In this document: positions 35,441 through 45,466 of the stretch, piece by piece
How the letters are laid out: the number at the start of each line of letters is the position of its first letter
Position numbering within the stretch: the stretch's first letter is position 1
Source: Chara braunii
Taxonomy: Eukaryota; Streptophyta; Charophyceae; Charales; Characeae
Length of the DNA: 64,000 nt
Direction: 5' to 3'
NCBI GenBank assembly: GCA_003427395.1
Contig: BFEA01000010.1
Location: forward strand, 6,428,014 to 6,492,013
Made by a program: the position numbers and the translations under genes
The notes under the pieces: generated by a model
The model's input: the letters and a program-made list of their open reading frames with translations, nothing else
Told to the model about the DNA's origin: nothing
The model's database searches: none

Positions 35441-36345
35441 CTCTCTCCCTCTCTCTTCCCCTCTTTCTCCCGCGCATCATCATCTGACCCTCTCTCTCCC
35501 TTCCCCTCACTTAGCATATGACTAACCCTTCTCCCCCCTTCACTTGGAAAACATTGCCAGGGCACGAGCGGAGATCGAAATCAGACCTCACTTGGTGGAG
35601 AAAGAGGACAATGGGGGGTAACTGGTCCCTTGTGCCATCAAGAAGGGAAAAGAGAGGATGTCCGAAAAGGGAAGTGGGAGAGGAGGAATCCGGAAGAAAG
35701 CATAAGTTGAAAGTGAGGTCATTTTGACTCAACCATTTCCCCGACTGCATGACTATGAGAAGAGGATGGGCTGATTGAACAACAAAGAGGGAACAAAGCA
35801 CAGCCAAAGAGCATGGAAAGAATAGGCATGTGGGAAGGGCTATGTGTTGACCCCCAACGGGGAACATTGTATGGATCTTTTTGCTTGTGTGGGACTGTGC
35901 AGGTGAGTAATGGCTAGAGATGCCTTGAGCGGGATAAGGGCGAGAGGAACTCGGCACCAAGAGGGAAAGGGAAGAGGGACAAAGGGGCCATGGGACCCTT
36001 AACATAGAGCCAATTCATGAAAATGACTTTTGAACTTGAGACTTGGAAGTGTGATTGGGAGTGCAATCGTACCAAGAAAAATGTGACGTTGTCTGTGCAT
36101 GCATATGAGGACCTCGAAAAGACTAAAAGGCCTACTTCAATAAGGTGGGAAGCAAATTGTGAGATCCGATGGATGCGTAGAGCCGAGGGGAAGGACGGCC
36201 CCGCGGCACCCCGATGACGCCATATAGACAAAATGCCTAGGGAAATGGTGCGTGGCCTAAGGATGACGCTTAGCCTATGCACAAGAGAAGAGAAAGGCTC
36301 AAAGAACCCCTGGACTGCCTGCGTATTGGAAGGAGCAATTGCTTG

Positions 36346-36358
36346 AGAACACTATAAA
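36346..36358 (+). promoter_or_regulatory. TATA-like element in candidate LTR
   Basis: CACTATAAAGA, conserved at about 63,301-63,312 in the other copy. Its place about 250 bp before the repeat end fits a U3/R boundary. This is inference from position and sequence only. Confidence 0.4.
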
Positions 36359-36612
36359 GAATCAAAAACAAAATCAGCGTTGCGGAGCGACCAGCGAGAC
36401 TACCACCCGACGTGAGGGCTGAGCTACATCCCCAATGTCAAAGCTCTCTCGCGCGATGGTCCATCCCCATCCATCTCAAAGCACTAGGTGGGGGTGACCT
36501 TGGGACGAATGACCCGCGCCCTGAGCATGAGTGTGGGCGGGCCGAGCCAACTGGGACCAGCAGTGGGGTCGACTAAGGCTCGAAAGTTTATCGGGGTTTG
36601 GCCCTACAAAAA

Positions 36613-36634
36613 TGGTGGAGGTGACGGGTACGGG
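36613..36634 (+). promoter_or_regulatory. Candidate primer-binding site
   Basis: Begins TGGTGGAGGTGACGGG four bases after the CTACA end of the direct repeat. Starting in TGG and lying just inside an LTR are standard properties of a tRNA primer-binding site. The first eight bases match what I recall for the complement of plant tRNA-Ala 3' ends, but later bases do not all match. Confidence 0.45.
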
Positions 36635-38348
36635 TTAAATTGACCCTTGCGATTCCGATGGAGGCGCCCGACGCATTGACATGTACACAACCCAAGATAA
36701 GGAAAATAGACTTGTGTTTGCTCTTTCCCTTGTGATAAATCAGATTTGAGGGTGGCTGGGCGCATGGCATGGCCAGGCCTGGAGGTATAACATGCATGCT
36801 ATGCACTTGATCAGCCATGTCCTTGTGGAATGGTTCTCGTCCTCCTTCGTCCGGCGCTGGTGTTCGCCAGTCCGGGGAAGCCTTGGACAAGTCGCAGGTC
36901 GACCCTTCCTCTTCGTATGAAAGAAGGGCTCCGGTTACCTGGCAGACGGTAGGTGCTTGGCCTAGGCCAGACTCCAATGAAAATCCCGCGGCGGAGTGAT
37001 CCGACCGGACGGGTGCCCTTCTATCTCCTTCGTTGAGCCCAGTGGGCTCATGCACTTTGCACTTTTTTTTTGAAATGTTTGAAGGAACCAATATGAACAC
37101 AAAGGGTTATCAAAAAGGAACAATCCTACCCTATGAAAGGACAGACAAGTGAAGAGAAGGGAAATGAAGGGAGTTGCTAGACTCCAAGGAAAACTAGATC
37201 ACCCTTGAAGATTCTCACGAGAAGGAACCAACCACTATGTATGAAAGTAGGGGGAGTGACACTCATTGTCCTGAGAGAAAATCTGTGAGTTATGGGTAAT
37301 AAGCGTTAGGTGCACCAAGGGAATGGCACTTGTACTATATGTGTCCCGCTTGGGACTTGTGTTTGCATGATGGGATTCGAGCGTCCTGCCTTTCGGAAGG
37401 AAAGGATTGGTCTGCACCGGCCAGTGCGGGTTGCCAAACATCGTTCTCTTTGCAGGCTGCCGTTTGTTCGTATGCGGGGGTCAGGCCACCGAGTTGTCTA
37501 ACGGGAGTTTGTCACGTTCTCTTGGCTTATTAGCATCCTCGTCCGCGCGGTGACGGGCTCCGGCTCGATTGATCTGTCGGGCGGGGTGTGAAACGTTCGT
37601 CAGGCGGGGCCTAGCCTGTGGACTGGCGGAGGGAGCACCGCTGCATGGGGGCAAAGACGGAGCTTGGGAGGCGATCCGTAGCTTCTCGTAGCATGGTTTT
37701 GGGAAAGGCTGATTCTTGTCGGACCGATGGAAGTGAATGCCCGGACGACTGACTTTGTCCCTGTATTTAGGCACTCGAGGTAACCCTCGGTGTCGGTATG
37801 GATGTGCAAAGCGGCAAGAAGGGATGGGGTATTCTGGGTAAGGAGGAAAGGGCGAAAGCCTTGCTGAGACCTGGGTATCGTGCTCGCGACAGTTGAGCTG
37901 TGCTTGAGGTATGGGATAAAACCCTACCGATAGTACCAGCGGAGAGATCATATTGGGATGACCGGTGAGGAAATGACCGGCCCGTATGTGAGATTGGCTG
38001 ATTTTTTTTTATGTACCCTCCCCCGTAAAGATTGATTGAGCTTGGATTGTTGAACGGGTATTCTTCTAAGTTTATTCCCCCTCCCTTCTAAGTCCCCACG
38101 AGTGAGAGATGATCGAAAGGAAGAAGGATAGAGGTCAATTGCAATGGAACCAAGAGAAAGAATGTGGACAAATGGGTGGCCGACAGAGGGAATTATGGGA
38201 AAAGCGGTACTTAGGAATGAGAAGGTAAATTAGGGAGACCTAAATGGGGGGTCTGAAATAATCCTCATTTAAGAAAAGGGGTTGCGCTGACCAGAAGAAC
38301 CGGTCGGTACTCTTTCATGAAAAGCAGGGGCCGGGTGCTGGAAACAAG
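36635..38348. other. Candidate retroelement leader, no gene recognised
   Basis: About 1.7 kb between the candidate primer site and the first paralogue. Short frames (e.g. 36,588-37,100 minus, 37,481-37,951 minus) show no domain and are probably noise. Confidence 0.4.
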
Positions 38349-39161
38349 ATGTCGCGATGGTTGTCTCCCCCGACTTATACCAGCGGTCCAGAGATGCTAG
38401 TAGACGTAAAGGATGGGGTGTCGGTCGTCCTCCCGGAAGATGGGGCGTGGACGGACCTTGAACTAGCATATCAAACCGTGATGCTGGATGGGAAAGACGC
38501 GTTCCTATGGATAGAGACGGTATGGGCTAATGTTAGCTTGACAAGGTTGTCACCAAGTTTAATGGATTTGGAGTTCCGGGAAATAGTGGAAGCTCGGGGG
38601 TGGGTCTACTTGTCGCAAGATGGGGAAAATGCTATGGTCATAGAATTGACACTCGGAAATACGCCGGACGAATTGTTTAAGAAGGTGGAAGCGGAGGTCG
38701 TGTGGGCTGCGTGTCAGCGAAGGGAGATGGAAATGGAGAGGGTAGATGTGCGGGTGGAACTTGGGGATAGAGGAAGCATGATGCGACCCGTAAGAACTAT
38801 GGGATGTGTGCTGCCTCCCTTCCTAGTGGATGCGGTTTTCGGAACTCGGAGCAGGCTAGTACGGATATGCCAGTCCATGACGAACCTCGGGCTATACCAA
38901 TGCGCTAGGCAGGATTTCTTTTGGTTGTCAGTAGAAATGAGGCCGTTTGAGGGGAACTGCGCGGACGAACTGACCGAGATACTAAGCTGTCTTAGCTTAG
39001 ACAATATCTATGTCTCTAGCCCTGTACATTGGGGGATAATGTATAGAAATGTGGCAATAGGGGAGATATTTTTGGAGGGGGTAAAAGAGTTGTTCTACGA
39101 CGGAGAGGCCGATTTCGGTGATGAGGACGAGGATGAGGAGATAGAGGATTGGAGCTTCTGA
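38349..39161 (+). CDS. Retroelement-associated orphan protein, paralogue A
   Basis: Intact 270-residue ORF from ATG to TGA, first of four tandem, same-strand, diverged paralogues. I recognise no known family. Shared family blocks in order: a hydrophobic strand-like block (AFLWIETVW, about residue 55), a V-YLS-DG block (about 92), a short LG-TP-ELF block (about 105-115), RVELGD (about 137), PPFLVDAVFG (about 157-166), FFWLSVEMRPFEGNCADEL (about 195-213), and an end block RNVAIGEIFLEGVKELFYD (about 235-253) before a very acidic tail (DEDEDEEIED). No signal peptide or membrane segment is seen. Only 19 bp separate it from the B homology. Its position between the candidate leader and gag suggests an additional ORF of the retroelement; captured host genes are an alternative. 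Confidence 0.65.
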   Translation: MSRWLSPPTYTSGPEMLVDVKDGVSVVLPEDGAWTDLELAYQTVMLDGKDAFLWIETVWANVSLTRLSPSLMDLEFREIVEARGWVYLSQDGENAMVIELTLGNTPDELFKKVEAEVVWAACQRREMEMERVDVRVELGDRGSMMRPVRTMGCVLPPFLVDAVFGTRSRLVRICQSMTNLGLYQCARQDFFWLSVEMRPFEGNCADELTEILSCLSLDNIYVSSPVHWGIMYRNVAIGEIFLEGVKELFYDGEADFGDEDEDEEIEDWSF

Positions 39162-39180
39162 TAAGAGTGGGGAAACTTAA

Positions 39181-39849
39181 CTTAGGGAGGACGGGTGGGG
39201 GACCACGTGCGATTGGTTTAGGTTTGAGGTTGCCCGGGACTTGTCATATGTATGGATAGAGCGGATTTGGAACCCGATAAGGGAAAAGGAAGGATGGGAT
39301 GATATAGCAGAAGGCAAGGTAGAGTCAGTTGGAACGATTGTCCTCTCCGAGGATGGATGGCACCTGTTTTGCACCATGTTAGCAATGGGACAGGACCCGA
39401 TGTGGCTTCTAGGGGATGCAGAGGCCCGAACCCGAAATGAAGGCAAGTTGTTCGCCAACGAGGGATGGGCTGAAGTTAGTAGCAGAGTTGTGATGGGAGG
39501 ATGGAAGGAACTCAAACCTCCAAGTCTACGGATAACGGCTTGGGTACTGGAATTCATAGCCGAGTGGTTCGGTGGGTTTGAGCACATTTTAGAAGTAGCC
39601 GACTCCATGAGAAGGGTGCATATAGAGTGTGCCTGATTGACTAGGGAGTTCTATAGGCTCTCATTAAAATATGGGCCCTTCTACGGAGATAAAGCCGAGG
39701 AAGTCATAATCGTCCTAAGAATAGGCAAGTACGATCGCCTCGAAGTAAGCGCGAAAGCTTGGGATGCCATAGTTAGCCGGGAGGTGGCGGCCGCGCCATC
39801 CTATGTGGATGATGTATTTTTGCTGTTTGAGGTGCGGTGGCTTGATTAG
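39181..39849 (+). pseudogene. Paralogue B, one in-frame stop, 5' part missing
   Basis: Homology to A, C and D starts near 39,181 (WFRFEVARDLSYVWIERIW) without an in-frame ATG and after a TAA at 39,178. The N-terminal ~40 residues found in A and C are therefore absent or too diverged. Blocks seen: VLSEDGW and LAMGQDP, RVVMGGWKEL, the FIAEWFG block, FYRLSLKYGPFYGDKAEEV, and REVAAAPSYVDDVFLLFE. A TGA at 39,634-39,636 interrupts the frame, and homology continues in the same phase directly after it. The final YVDD resembles the RT motif by chance: flanking sequence and alignment with A, C and D show it is the family's own C-terminal block. Confidence 0.65.
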
Positions 39850-40063
39850 AAGGGTTCAAAGTTCGAGCGCCATGGGAAGGACGGAGTATGGAGGATGTAT
39901 GTGATTTAGGATGTAACATAAGAAAGGGGCATGTACATTAGTCAGCAAGGGACGCGAGGATGCCAAAATAAAGGCAGACATGGAAACGGGATAACGACAA
40001 GAACTAGTGTACGATAAGTAGGGGGGGGGTGAAGGACTAAAACACGAAAGGCGTGGAATCTCG

Positions 40064-40903
40064 ATGGGTGCAGCAAGCAGACTAAGAAAACGGGAAATGC
40101 GACATTGCGAGATGACCCGGCGAATGACGTTCTGGGAGGATAGGCCTCGTGGGATCCTGCCACCAAGAATATCAGAAGGCAGGGTCGAAATAAGGCTGCC
40201 GGCAAGAAGTACGGTAAGCAATCCGGTGATGGACTGGGTGGGGGTAGAATTGGTGGAAGATATGGTGTACCTAGTAGTGGAGCTGGAATGGCGTGCGAGA
40301 GGGGAGTTCGGGGGCGTAGACTTGAATCGCCCGGGGCGTGTACATGCAACGGGATCCTTACACTTGTCGGAAGAGGGATGGCGGACCTTTGGGATTGCTT
40401 TGGCTTCCGGGGATGATCCCGTGCGAATGTTCGAAGGGGCATGGCAAATAACCTGGCGGGAGGGGTTTGAGTTTGCAGACCCGGGACGAGATGACGTAAC
40501 GGCGGAGGTAAAAGTCGCCGCGACAGGGGTCTTTGAGCTACCAAGTGAGGTCGTACGGATGAGTCTACCGCTCTTCCTGCTAAGACAAATGGGGGGCACA
40601 GAACGAGTGGAGCAGGCGGTGACTGTCGTGACGAGGCTAAATTTCGGCGAAGCATTAATGTATCGAGAATACTATCGGGTCTTTCTAGAGATGGGGTCTT
40701 TCGGGGACGAACAGGGGCGCGAGGTGCTTTGCATTCTACGAGCAGTGGTAAATACTAGGCCGGGAATCCCCCAAATAAGTGATGAGACCATGTTGGGGGT
40801 CATCCGGCGAGAGGTAGGTCGGGGCGCGACCTACATAGATGATCTCTACTGGCCGTACGAACACCCAGAGGAGACTACTGCTCCCGGGGATATGGAGGGA
40901 TAG
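40064..40903 (+). CDS. Retroelement-associated orphan protein, paralogue C
   Basis: Intact 279-residue ORF starting at ATG (MGAASRLRKRE, a basic N-terminus) and ending TAG. Family blocks: DMVYLVVELEW, TGSLHLSEEGW, IALASGDDPVRMFEG, KVAATGVFELP, SLPLFLLRQMGG, YYRVFLEMGSFGDEQGREV, and RREVGRGATYIDDLYWPYE. It is the copy closest to B and D in its end blocks, and it keeps a full N-terminal region. No stop or frameshift is present, in contrast to the heavily broken pol downstream. That could mean recent duplication, selection, or luck. Function unknown; no similarity to RT despite YIDD. Confidence 0.65.
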   Translation: MGAASRLRKREMRHCEMTRRMTFWEDRPRGILPPRISEGRVEIRLPARSTVSNPVMDWVGVELVEDMVYLVVELEWRARGEFGGVDLNRPGRVHATGSLHLSEEGWRTFGIALASGDDPVRMFEGAWQITWREGFEFADPGRDDVTAEVKVAATGVFELPSEVVRMSLPLFLLRQMGGTERVEQAVTVVTRLNFGEALMYREYYRVFLEMGSFGDEQGREVLCILRAVVNTRPGIPQISDETMLGVIRREVGRGATYIDDLYWPYEHPEETTAPGDMEG

Positions 40904-41021
40904 TTGGGACTAGAAAAGAGGAATGAAAACACGAAGGGCAAGGGGGCAGTAGGTGGACGGTTTCTAAGGATTGGTTGTAACACTTTCTATGTGGATCATG
41001 CAGGAAATCACCAAGGTAACC

Positions 41022-41873
41022 ATGGCAGCAAGACGTGAGCATATGGAACTTCAGGCCCGTNTNCGAATGGCGCGCCAANCCCGGTACNCCGGACCGCCNT
41101 GGAATAANGGTGGNCGNTGGGAAGTATCCCTCCCGTCGAGTTCAACTTATCGGGGGTTCGATATAGAATGGCGGGCTATGACTTTGGGGAGGGACGCCGC
41201 CTTCATGTTGGTAGAATGTCGATGGACAGGGACGAGACTCGACCGAGGGCCCGGGGACGATCTGTTTTCCAATCTGGAAGTTACCGGGACCATGTATCTG
41301 CCTGAGATCGGCTGGCACTCGTTGGGGGTAGAGATAGCACAAGGTCACGAGCTGGCGCCGGTTTTTCAAAGGGCCGCTCGGACGTTGACCCGGATAGGAC
41401 AATCAGTCAGGGGTAGAAGGAACGTGGGCTTACTTACCCGGGTAGAAATGGGGGGATGGCGTGAATTCAGAGCACCAACCACGCCGCTGAGGTGCCGGGT
41501 CCCCTGTTTTATGATAGATCTCGTCTTCGGGAACCTCACAAGGGCGCGAGAGCTGGCATACTCGACAATAATGTGGGCAGACCACTTTCCCTCTCTAACC
41601 ATCGGGATATTCTATGATGTCGCCGTGAGGCATGGGCCGTTCAGGGGAAACAGGGCCCACGAGTTACTGTAGGTCATCCATATCCTGATATTCCGTGCTC
41701 CCTGGCTAGACCAGGCAGGGCACGAACGCATAATCCAAAGGGAAATCGAGATAGGGGAGAATTATCTAACGGGGGTGGCTGAGCTATTCGAGGAGCCGAC
41801 CGACCGGAAGAACCACGAGGGCGCGAGCGGGACTAGGATCCGCAGGCAGGCCAATATGGCAGATCTTGTATAG
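41022..41873 (+). pseudogene. Paralogue D, one in-frame stop, ambiguous bases
   Basis: I chose the ATG at 41,022 (context ACCATGGC, MAARREHME) over the upstream ATG at 40,989. Nine N bases fall between 41,061 and 41,116, so residues about 14-32 are uncertain. Family blocks: AAFMLVECRW, TGTMYLPEIGW, GVEIAQGHELAPVFQ, RVEMGGWREF, CFMIDLVFGN, IFYDVAVRHGPFRGNRAHEL, then a TAG at 41,670-41,672. The homology continues in phase through REIEIGENYLTGVAELFEE to the TAG at 41,871. The stop sits at the same alignment position as ADEL/AEEV/GREV in A, B and C, so it is a lesion (or sequencing error), not the natural end. The gag ATG lies 423 bp downstream. Confidence 0.62.
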
Positions 41874-42295
41874 ACCGCTGCGTACGGAAATTCGCCGATG
41901 GGAATAAGAAAGGGGCCTCGGACCCAGATGGCTAAAACCCATTAGAAAAACAAAGAAGGGGGTAGACTCCTAATGAGTGACCATAACCCGGAGGGTAAAA
42001 AATGGGAAACGCTGCTCGGGAAGGCTTCCCCTAGCAGGATGCCTAACCCGGACTCCCTCGCGTCGGCCGACGGGACAAGGGCACTACAAACGGGCTTGTG
42101 ATAAAGGAAGCCAGTCACGTTCATAGCTCGGCTCCCGCCCAGTCGTGGCCCCTCCTTAAGGAAGGGCAATAAGGAAACGAGGATGGGAAAGGAGGCTATA
42201 CAGATAAGCCAACAGGGTTGGGAGCCTAGGAAACATAAAATACCTCACATTGCGTGTGTCCTGGGAATTCTTTGGCTTATGCAGAACTAGGGAAA
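41874..42295. other. Spacer between paralogue D and gag
   Basis: No coding homology to A-D and no recognised site in 422 bp. Confidence 0.4.
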
Positions 42296-45200
42296 ATGGC
42301 AACGGAGGAGGAGACAGATAATCATAAGAGTGAAGAAGAACCGGGCTTAGGAGGCAGTGCCGCACAAAGCGAAGGGGGGCAGAAGGACAGAGAATCGATA
42401 AATCCGGATGGTACCAAAGGGAACCGGAAGGAGATCTCTTCGGGGGAAAGCTCGGGGAAAGCAGGGGGAAGCAGGCAGGGGACTCAGGGGACCAAGGAAG
42501 GCAGGAATAAGGATAGGACAAACCCCGAGAAATCGGAAGGAGCCGTGTCTAAGAAAGTAAGAGTCACGGATACGGGGCGCAGACTAGTCGAGATAGACAA
42601 AAAGACCGCGGAATACAAGGCGAGATTGATTGAGGAAATGATGACTGGGAACGAAGAAGGCTCTCTGCAGGAGGAACTCCCGGACGAACGGAGAACCGGC
42701 CGAGGTGGGACTGGACAAGGGGATAAAGGTAGTGACCGTGGGGGAACGCCGAGCAAAAGAAGGGAAGAAGAGGAGAACTCTCCGGGGATGGACGTGGAAA
42801 AAGCAACGACCCCGCCAGCCATAGATAGTAGGGCTAGCCGCCTGCCGACCACGCCAGTAGTGATGCGAGGATGCGAAGGACTCTGGAGCCTTAGGGAAAG
42901 AGTGTTGGGATGGCTTGACCCAGAAGGAACTACGAAAACCATGGAGGGACAGAAGGCCGGCAAGGAAGGTCGGGATAACAGTGTGACAGGCGAGGCCAGC
43001 AGCTCCGAGGGCGGCCTTAAGAAGATAGTGTCGTCCCTCGCGCGAGCACTAAACAAAAATCAAGGCTACCTAGCGGATGCCAAGAAAACGTCGACGTTTG
43101 ATGGGGTGAACATCACGCAATTCCTGATAGATTACAAGAACCTGGCTGCGCTGTTGAAATGGACCGAAGAGGAGAAGATGGACCACCTGGGACAGCATGT
43201 GTCTTTGAGCCTAGGATGGGACAAAATCGTCATCGTAGCCGCAAGCCGGTCTTGGAAAGAAACATGGAATGTGATGATGAGAAAGTATCTGGCAGCAGAA
43301 AAGATGGCAACGGAGAGCGATTTAGCGGCAGTCCAGGGAAAGAACTTCGCAACGTACAATGATTTCCTACGGGAGTTTACTTTGGTAGCACTAAGAATCC
43401 CCGGGGTTACGGATCAAATAATGAGTAAGTATTTCCTCAGACAGTTCTCCGAGTTCGACAAGGACAAAATCCTGTCGGCTTACCAACAGACGAGCAAATT
43501 TGTAAACACCAGGGACGTTGATTTCAGTACGGTAACGGATCTGGCCGAAAAGACGGTAGTGACCGAGACATTGGCCTTGCTTAAGGAAGGGGAGATTATA
43601 GACTTGACCAGTAGGACGGGCGAGAAGGTGAAAAAGGGGATTGAAAGCCTACACGAACGGGTGCACGGAGTCGACAACAAGATTGAAAGGATGGAGAGCG
43701 AACTACTAGTTATGCAGGCGCAAGTATCCCGTCCCCTCCTCCCGCTCCAGAAAGCAGTAGTTCCGCCAGGGGTGGCCAATCGTAGATTCGGACGGAGAGA
43801 TCCCGCTAACGAGCAATGCAAGTACTGTACCGTGATAGGATATTATTTGCGCGTGTGCCCAAAGCTCAACCATGATATTCTAAAAAGAAGGTGTACCAGG
43901 TCATTAAAGGGGGAGATATTTGGACCACAAGGGAAACGGGTGAACTGGAACTCACCAGGAGGAATGAGACGAGCCATTATCATACTCAACGGGCTAGAAA
44001 TAACAGTCGTAGAAGCCGAACCGGTGGGCGAGATCATCTGGGATCAACGCCAGGGGCGCGGGGCGCAGGTCAATTTCATTTTGAAAAACGACGGACATGA
44101 TAGGGTGAACGCAACTACTCGGCTAGGGACGGTTGGGAGAAGGATTAACCGTAACACCGTGATGGAGGAGGTTGCTGGAAGTTCAGAACCCCAGGCAGAG
44201 CTTGAGGCCGAGGAACCGGAAAAGGTCTATGGGAAACCTAGGGAAGAGGAGCCTACAGACAAAGTTTCCGCTGCCAAGAAGAAGTTTAGGTACCAAATCC
44301 CGATTTTATCCTTACCTGAGATCGATGACTCCATTAGCAAGTTACTAGGGACCATGGTGTCGGTGTCTTTTCAGACTATGTTGCAGGCTAGCCCTAGGTT
44401 GCTCAAAGGGCTTAGACAACTGTTAACCCGGCGGCGAGTAGAAATAGGCAACAACCCCGAACTACCTGAAGGGGAGAGGGAGGAGGAAGCTCCGCAAGAA
44501 GTAGCTAACCTTCAGAGAAGTCGCAGGGACTTGGAGGATCTCGAGAAAGCTTTTGCGGACATTCGTTTGAGTTTGCCCGACCGAGAGGGCGGCGAGGTTA
44601 TGAGGTCACCTCCCGGGACAAAGCTTAGCTTTCATGCACTGCCCGTAGGGAAGCTGAAAATCCAGATCGGAACTCAGCATACCGAGGCGTTAGTAGACAG
44701 GGGGGCAGGAATCACCCTTATAAGAAGAGATTTCGCAACGATCACGGGATGTACGGTAAACAAGGAAGTAACAGGGAGCATCCGGGGAGCTGGTGGGAAA
44801 ATCCCGTTCACTGGGTATGTCACGAAGTGTGCTGTAAAGGCAGGGGTCAGGGAATCAATCTGGTCATTTCAGCGGATGACCGTAATGGAGGAAATGGATC
44901 ACGACATAATCCTCAGGAGACCGTGGTGCGTGAACGTAGAGATGATAAGCATGCACTTGCACGATGGCTCATACATGGTAGACATAGAGGACCCGGTGAC
45001 CGGCCGGGGAGAGCTCCTCCGACTCCTTGGAACGGGAGGAGCCCCCCCGAGGGGGAAATTGGCAACATGGTCGTCGTCATTCGAGGATAGCCCGCGAAAA
45101 GGGGCTTTCGTACGGATGGAGGGTATGAGAGAAAGGGTAGAAGTCATGATTGAGGAAGCGTTCAACAAGAAGGAGTGGATCAAGATGGGTCTGCCCCAGA

Positions 45201-45466
45201 AGAAGAGGAGGCAGGAGGACGAAGTCCTAGGTGTTATGGTAGCAGAAAAGGAGTCAGAGGTCGAACTTGGTGCTAGCCTGGCCAAGGTAGGGGTGGATTC
45301 GGCAGCCTTGGCCAAGTTCGAAAGAGAGGTGCAAAAGAGATATTGCCTGATTGGAAAATTAGTTAGTATTCAACCACGAGTCATAGAGGCGACGGGGGCA
45401 ATTCCGACTGTTCATTTTTTAGGAGAAAGATCCCGGAAAGAAGTGTTCAAAAGTACAAGCCGGTAG
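42296..45466 (+). CDS. gag-pro: Ty3/gypsy Gag and protease region
   Basis: Long ORF (1,056 residues from the first ATG, MATEEETDN; the frame is open from about 42,254). The first ~260 residues are charged and likely disordered. A retrotransposon capsid-type Gag domain follows (FDGVNITQFLIDYKNL near residue 270, then WTEEEKMDHLG). A zinc-knuckle remnant CKYCTVIGYYLRVC begins at 43,817: it has three cysteines, but the usual histidine is not in place. The aspartic protease active site reads LVDRGAG (Asp codon 44,696), where the family has D-S/T-G. A second protease block DHDIILRRPW has Arg where Gly is usual. Both changes suggest an inactive protease. The frame ends at a TAG at 45,464, where homology shifts to frame 1. 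This encodes the structural and maturation part of an LTR retrotransposon, acting in cytoplasmic particles. Confidence 0.85.
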   Translation: MATEEETDNHKSEEEPGLGGSAAQSEGGQKDRESINPDGTKGNRKEISSGESSGKAGGSRQGTQGTKEGRNKDRTNPEKSEGAVSKKVRVTDTGRRLVEIDKKTAEYKARLIEEMMTGNEEGSLQEELPDERRTGRGGTGQGDKGSDRGGTPSKRREEEENSPGMDVEKATTPPAIDSRASRLPTTPVVMRGCEGLWSLRERVLGWLDPEGTTKTMEGQKAGKEGRDNSVTGEASSSEGGLKKIVSSLARALNKNQGYLADAKKTSTFDGVNITQFLIDYKNLAALLKWTEEEKMDHLGQHVSLSLGWDKIVIVAASRSWKETWNVMMRKYLAAEKMATESDLAAVQGKNFATYNDFLREFTLVALRIPGVTDQIMSKYFLRQFSEFDKDKILSAYQQTSKFVNTRDVDFSTVTDLAEKTVVTETLALLKEGEIIDLTSRTGEKVKKGIESLHERVHGVDNKIERMESELLVMQAQVSRPLLPLQKAVVPPGVANRRFGRRDPANEQCKYCTVIGYYLRVCPKLNHDILKRRCTRSLKGEIFGPQGKRVNWNSPGGMRRAIIILNGLEITVVEAEPVGEIIWDQRQGRGAQVNFILKNDGHDRVNATTRLGTVGRRINRNTVMEEVAGSSEPQAELEAEEPEKVYGKPREEEPTDKVSAAKKKFRYQIPILSLPEIDDSISKLLGTMVSVSFQTMLQASPRLLKGLRQLLTRRRVEIGNNPELPEGEREEEAPQEVANLQRSRRDLEDLEKAFADIRLSLPDREGGEVMRSPPGTKLSFHALPVGKLKIQIGTQHTEALVDRGAGITLIRRDFATITGCTVNKEVTGSIRGAGGKIPFTGYVTKCAVKAGVRESIWSFQRMTVMEEMDHDIILRRPWCVNVEMISMHLHDGSYMVDIEDPVTGRGELLRLLGTGGAPPRGKLATWSSSFEDSPRKGAFVRMEGMRERVEVMIEEAFNKKEWIKMGLPQKKRRQEDEVLGVMVAEKESEVELGASLAKVGVDSAALAKFEREVQKRYCLIGKLVSIQPRVIEATGAIPTVHFLGERSRKEVFKSTSR

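Larger units (their letters stand above)
32562..36608 (+). mobile_element. Direct repeat, candidate 5' LTR or LTR 3' part
   Basis: This 4,047-bp block is highly similar to 59,528-63,561. It starts TGAACTTGCCAAACTTGGG and ends GGCCCTACA, so it has the TG...CA form of an LTR. Inside are a transition segment, satellite family 2, a (CT)n tract (35,355-35,440) and about 1.1 kb of unique sequence. The latter has a TATA-like CACTATAAAGA near 36,350, about 250 bp before the end. The right end is followed at once by a primer-binding-like site. The left end is doubtful: block R copies 1 and 2 continue leftward into satellite family 1 without a break, so this copy may be left-truncated. No target-site duplication matches the outer flanks. 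Confidence 0.5.

Noticed and set aside
36588-37100. 170-residue minus-strand frame near the candidate primer-binding site
   Set aside because: It crosses the repeat boundary at 36,608 and shows no domain or conservation signal.
39777-39849. YVDD in paralogue B (and YIDD in C) as reverse-transcriptase active site
   Set aside because: No other RT motif is nearby, and the A-D alignment shows it is a variable end block of an unrelated family.
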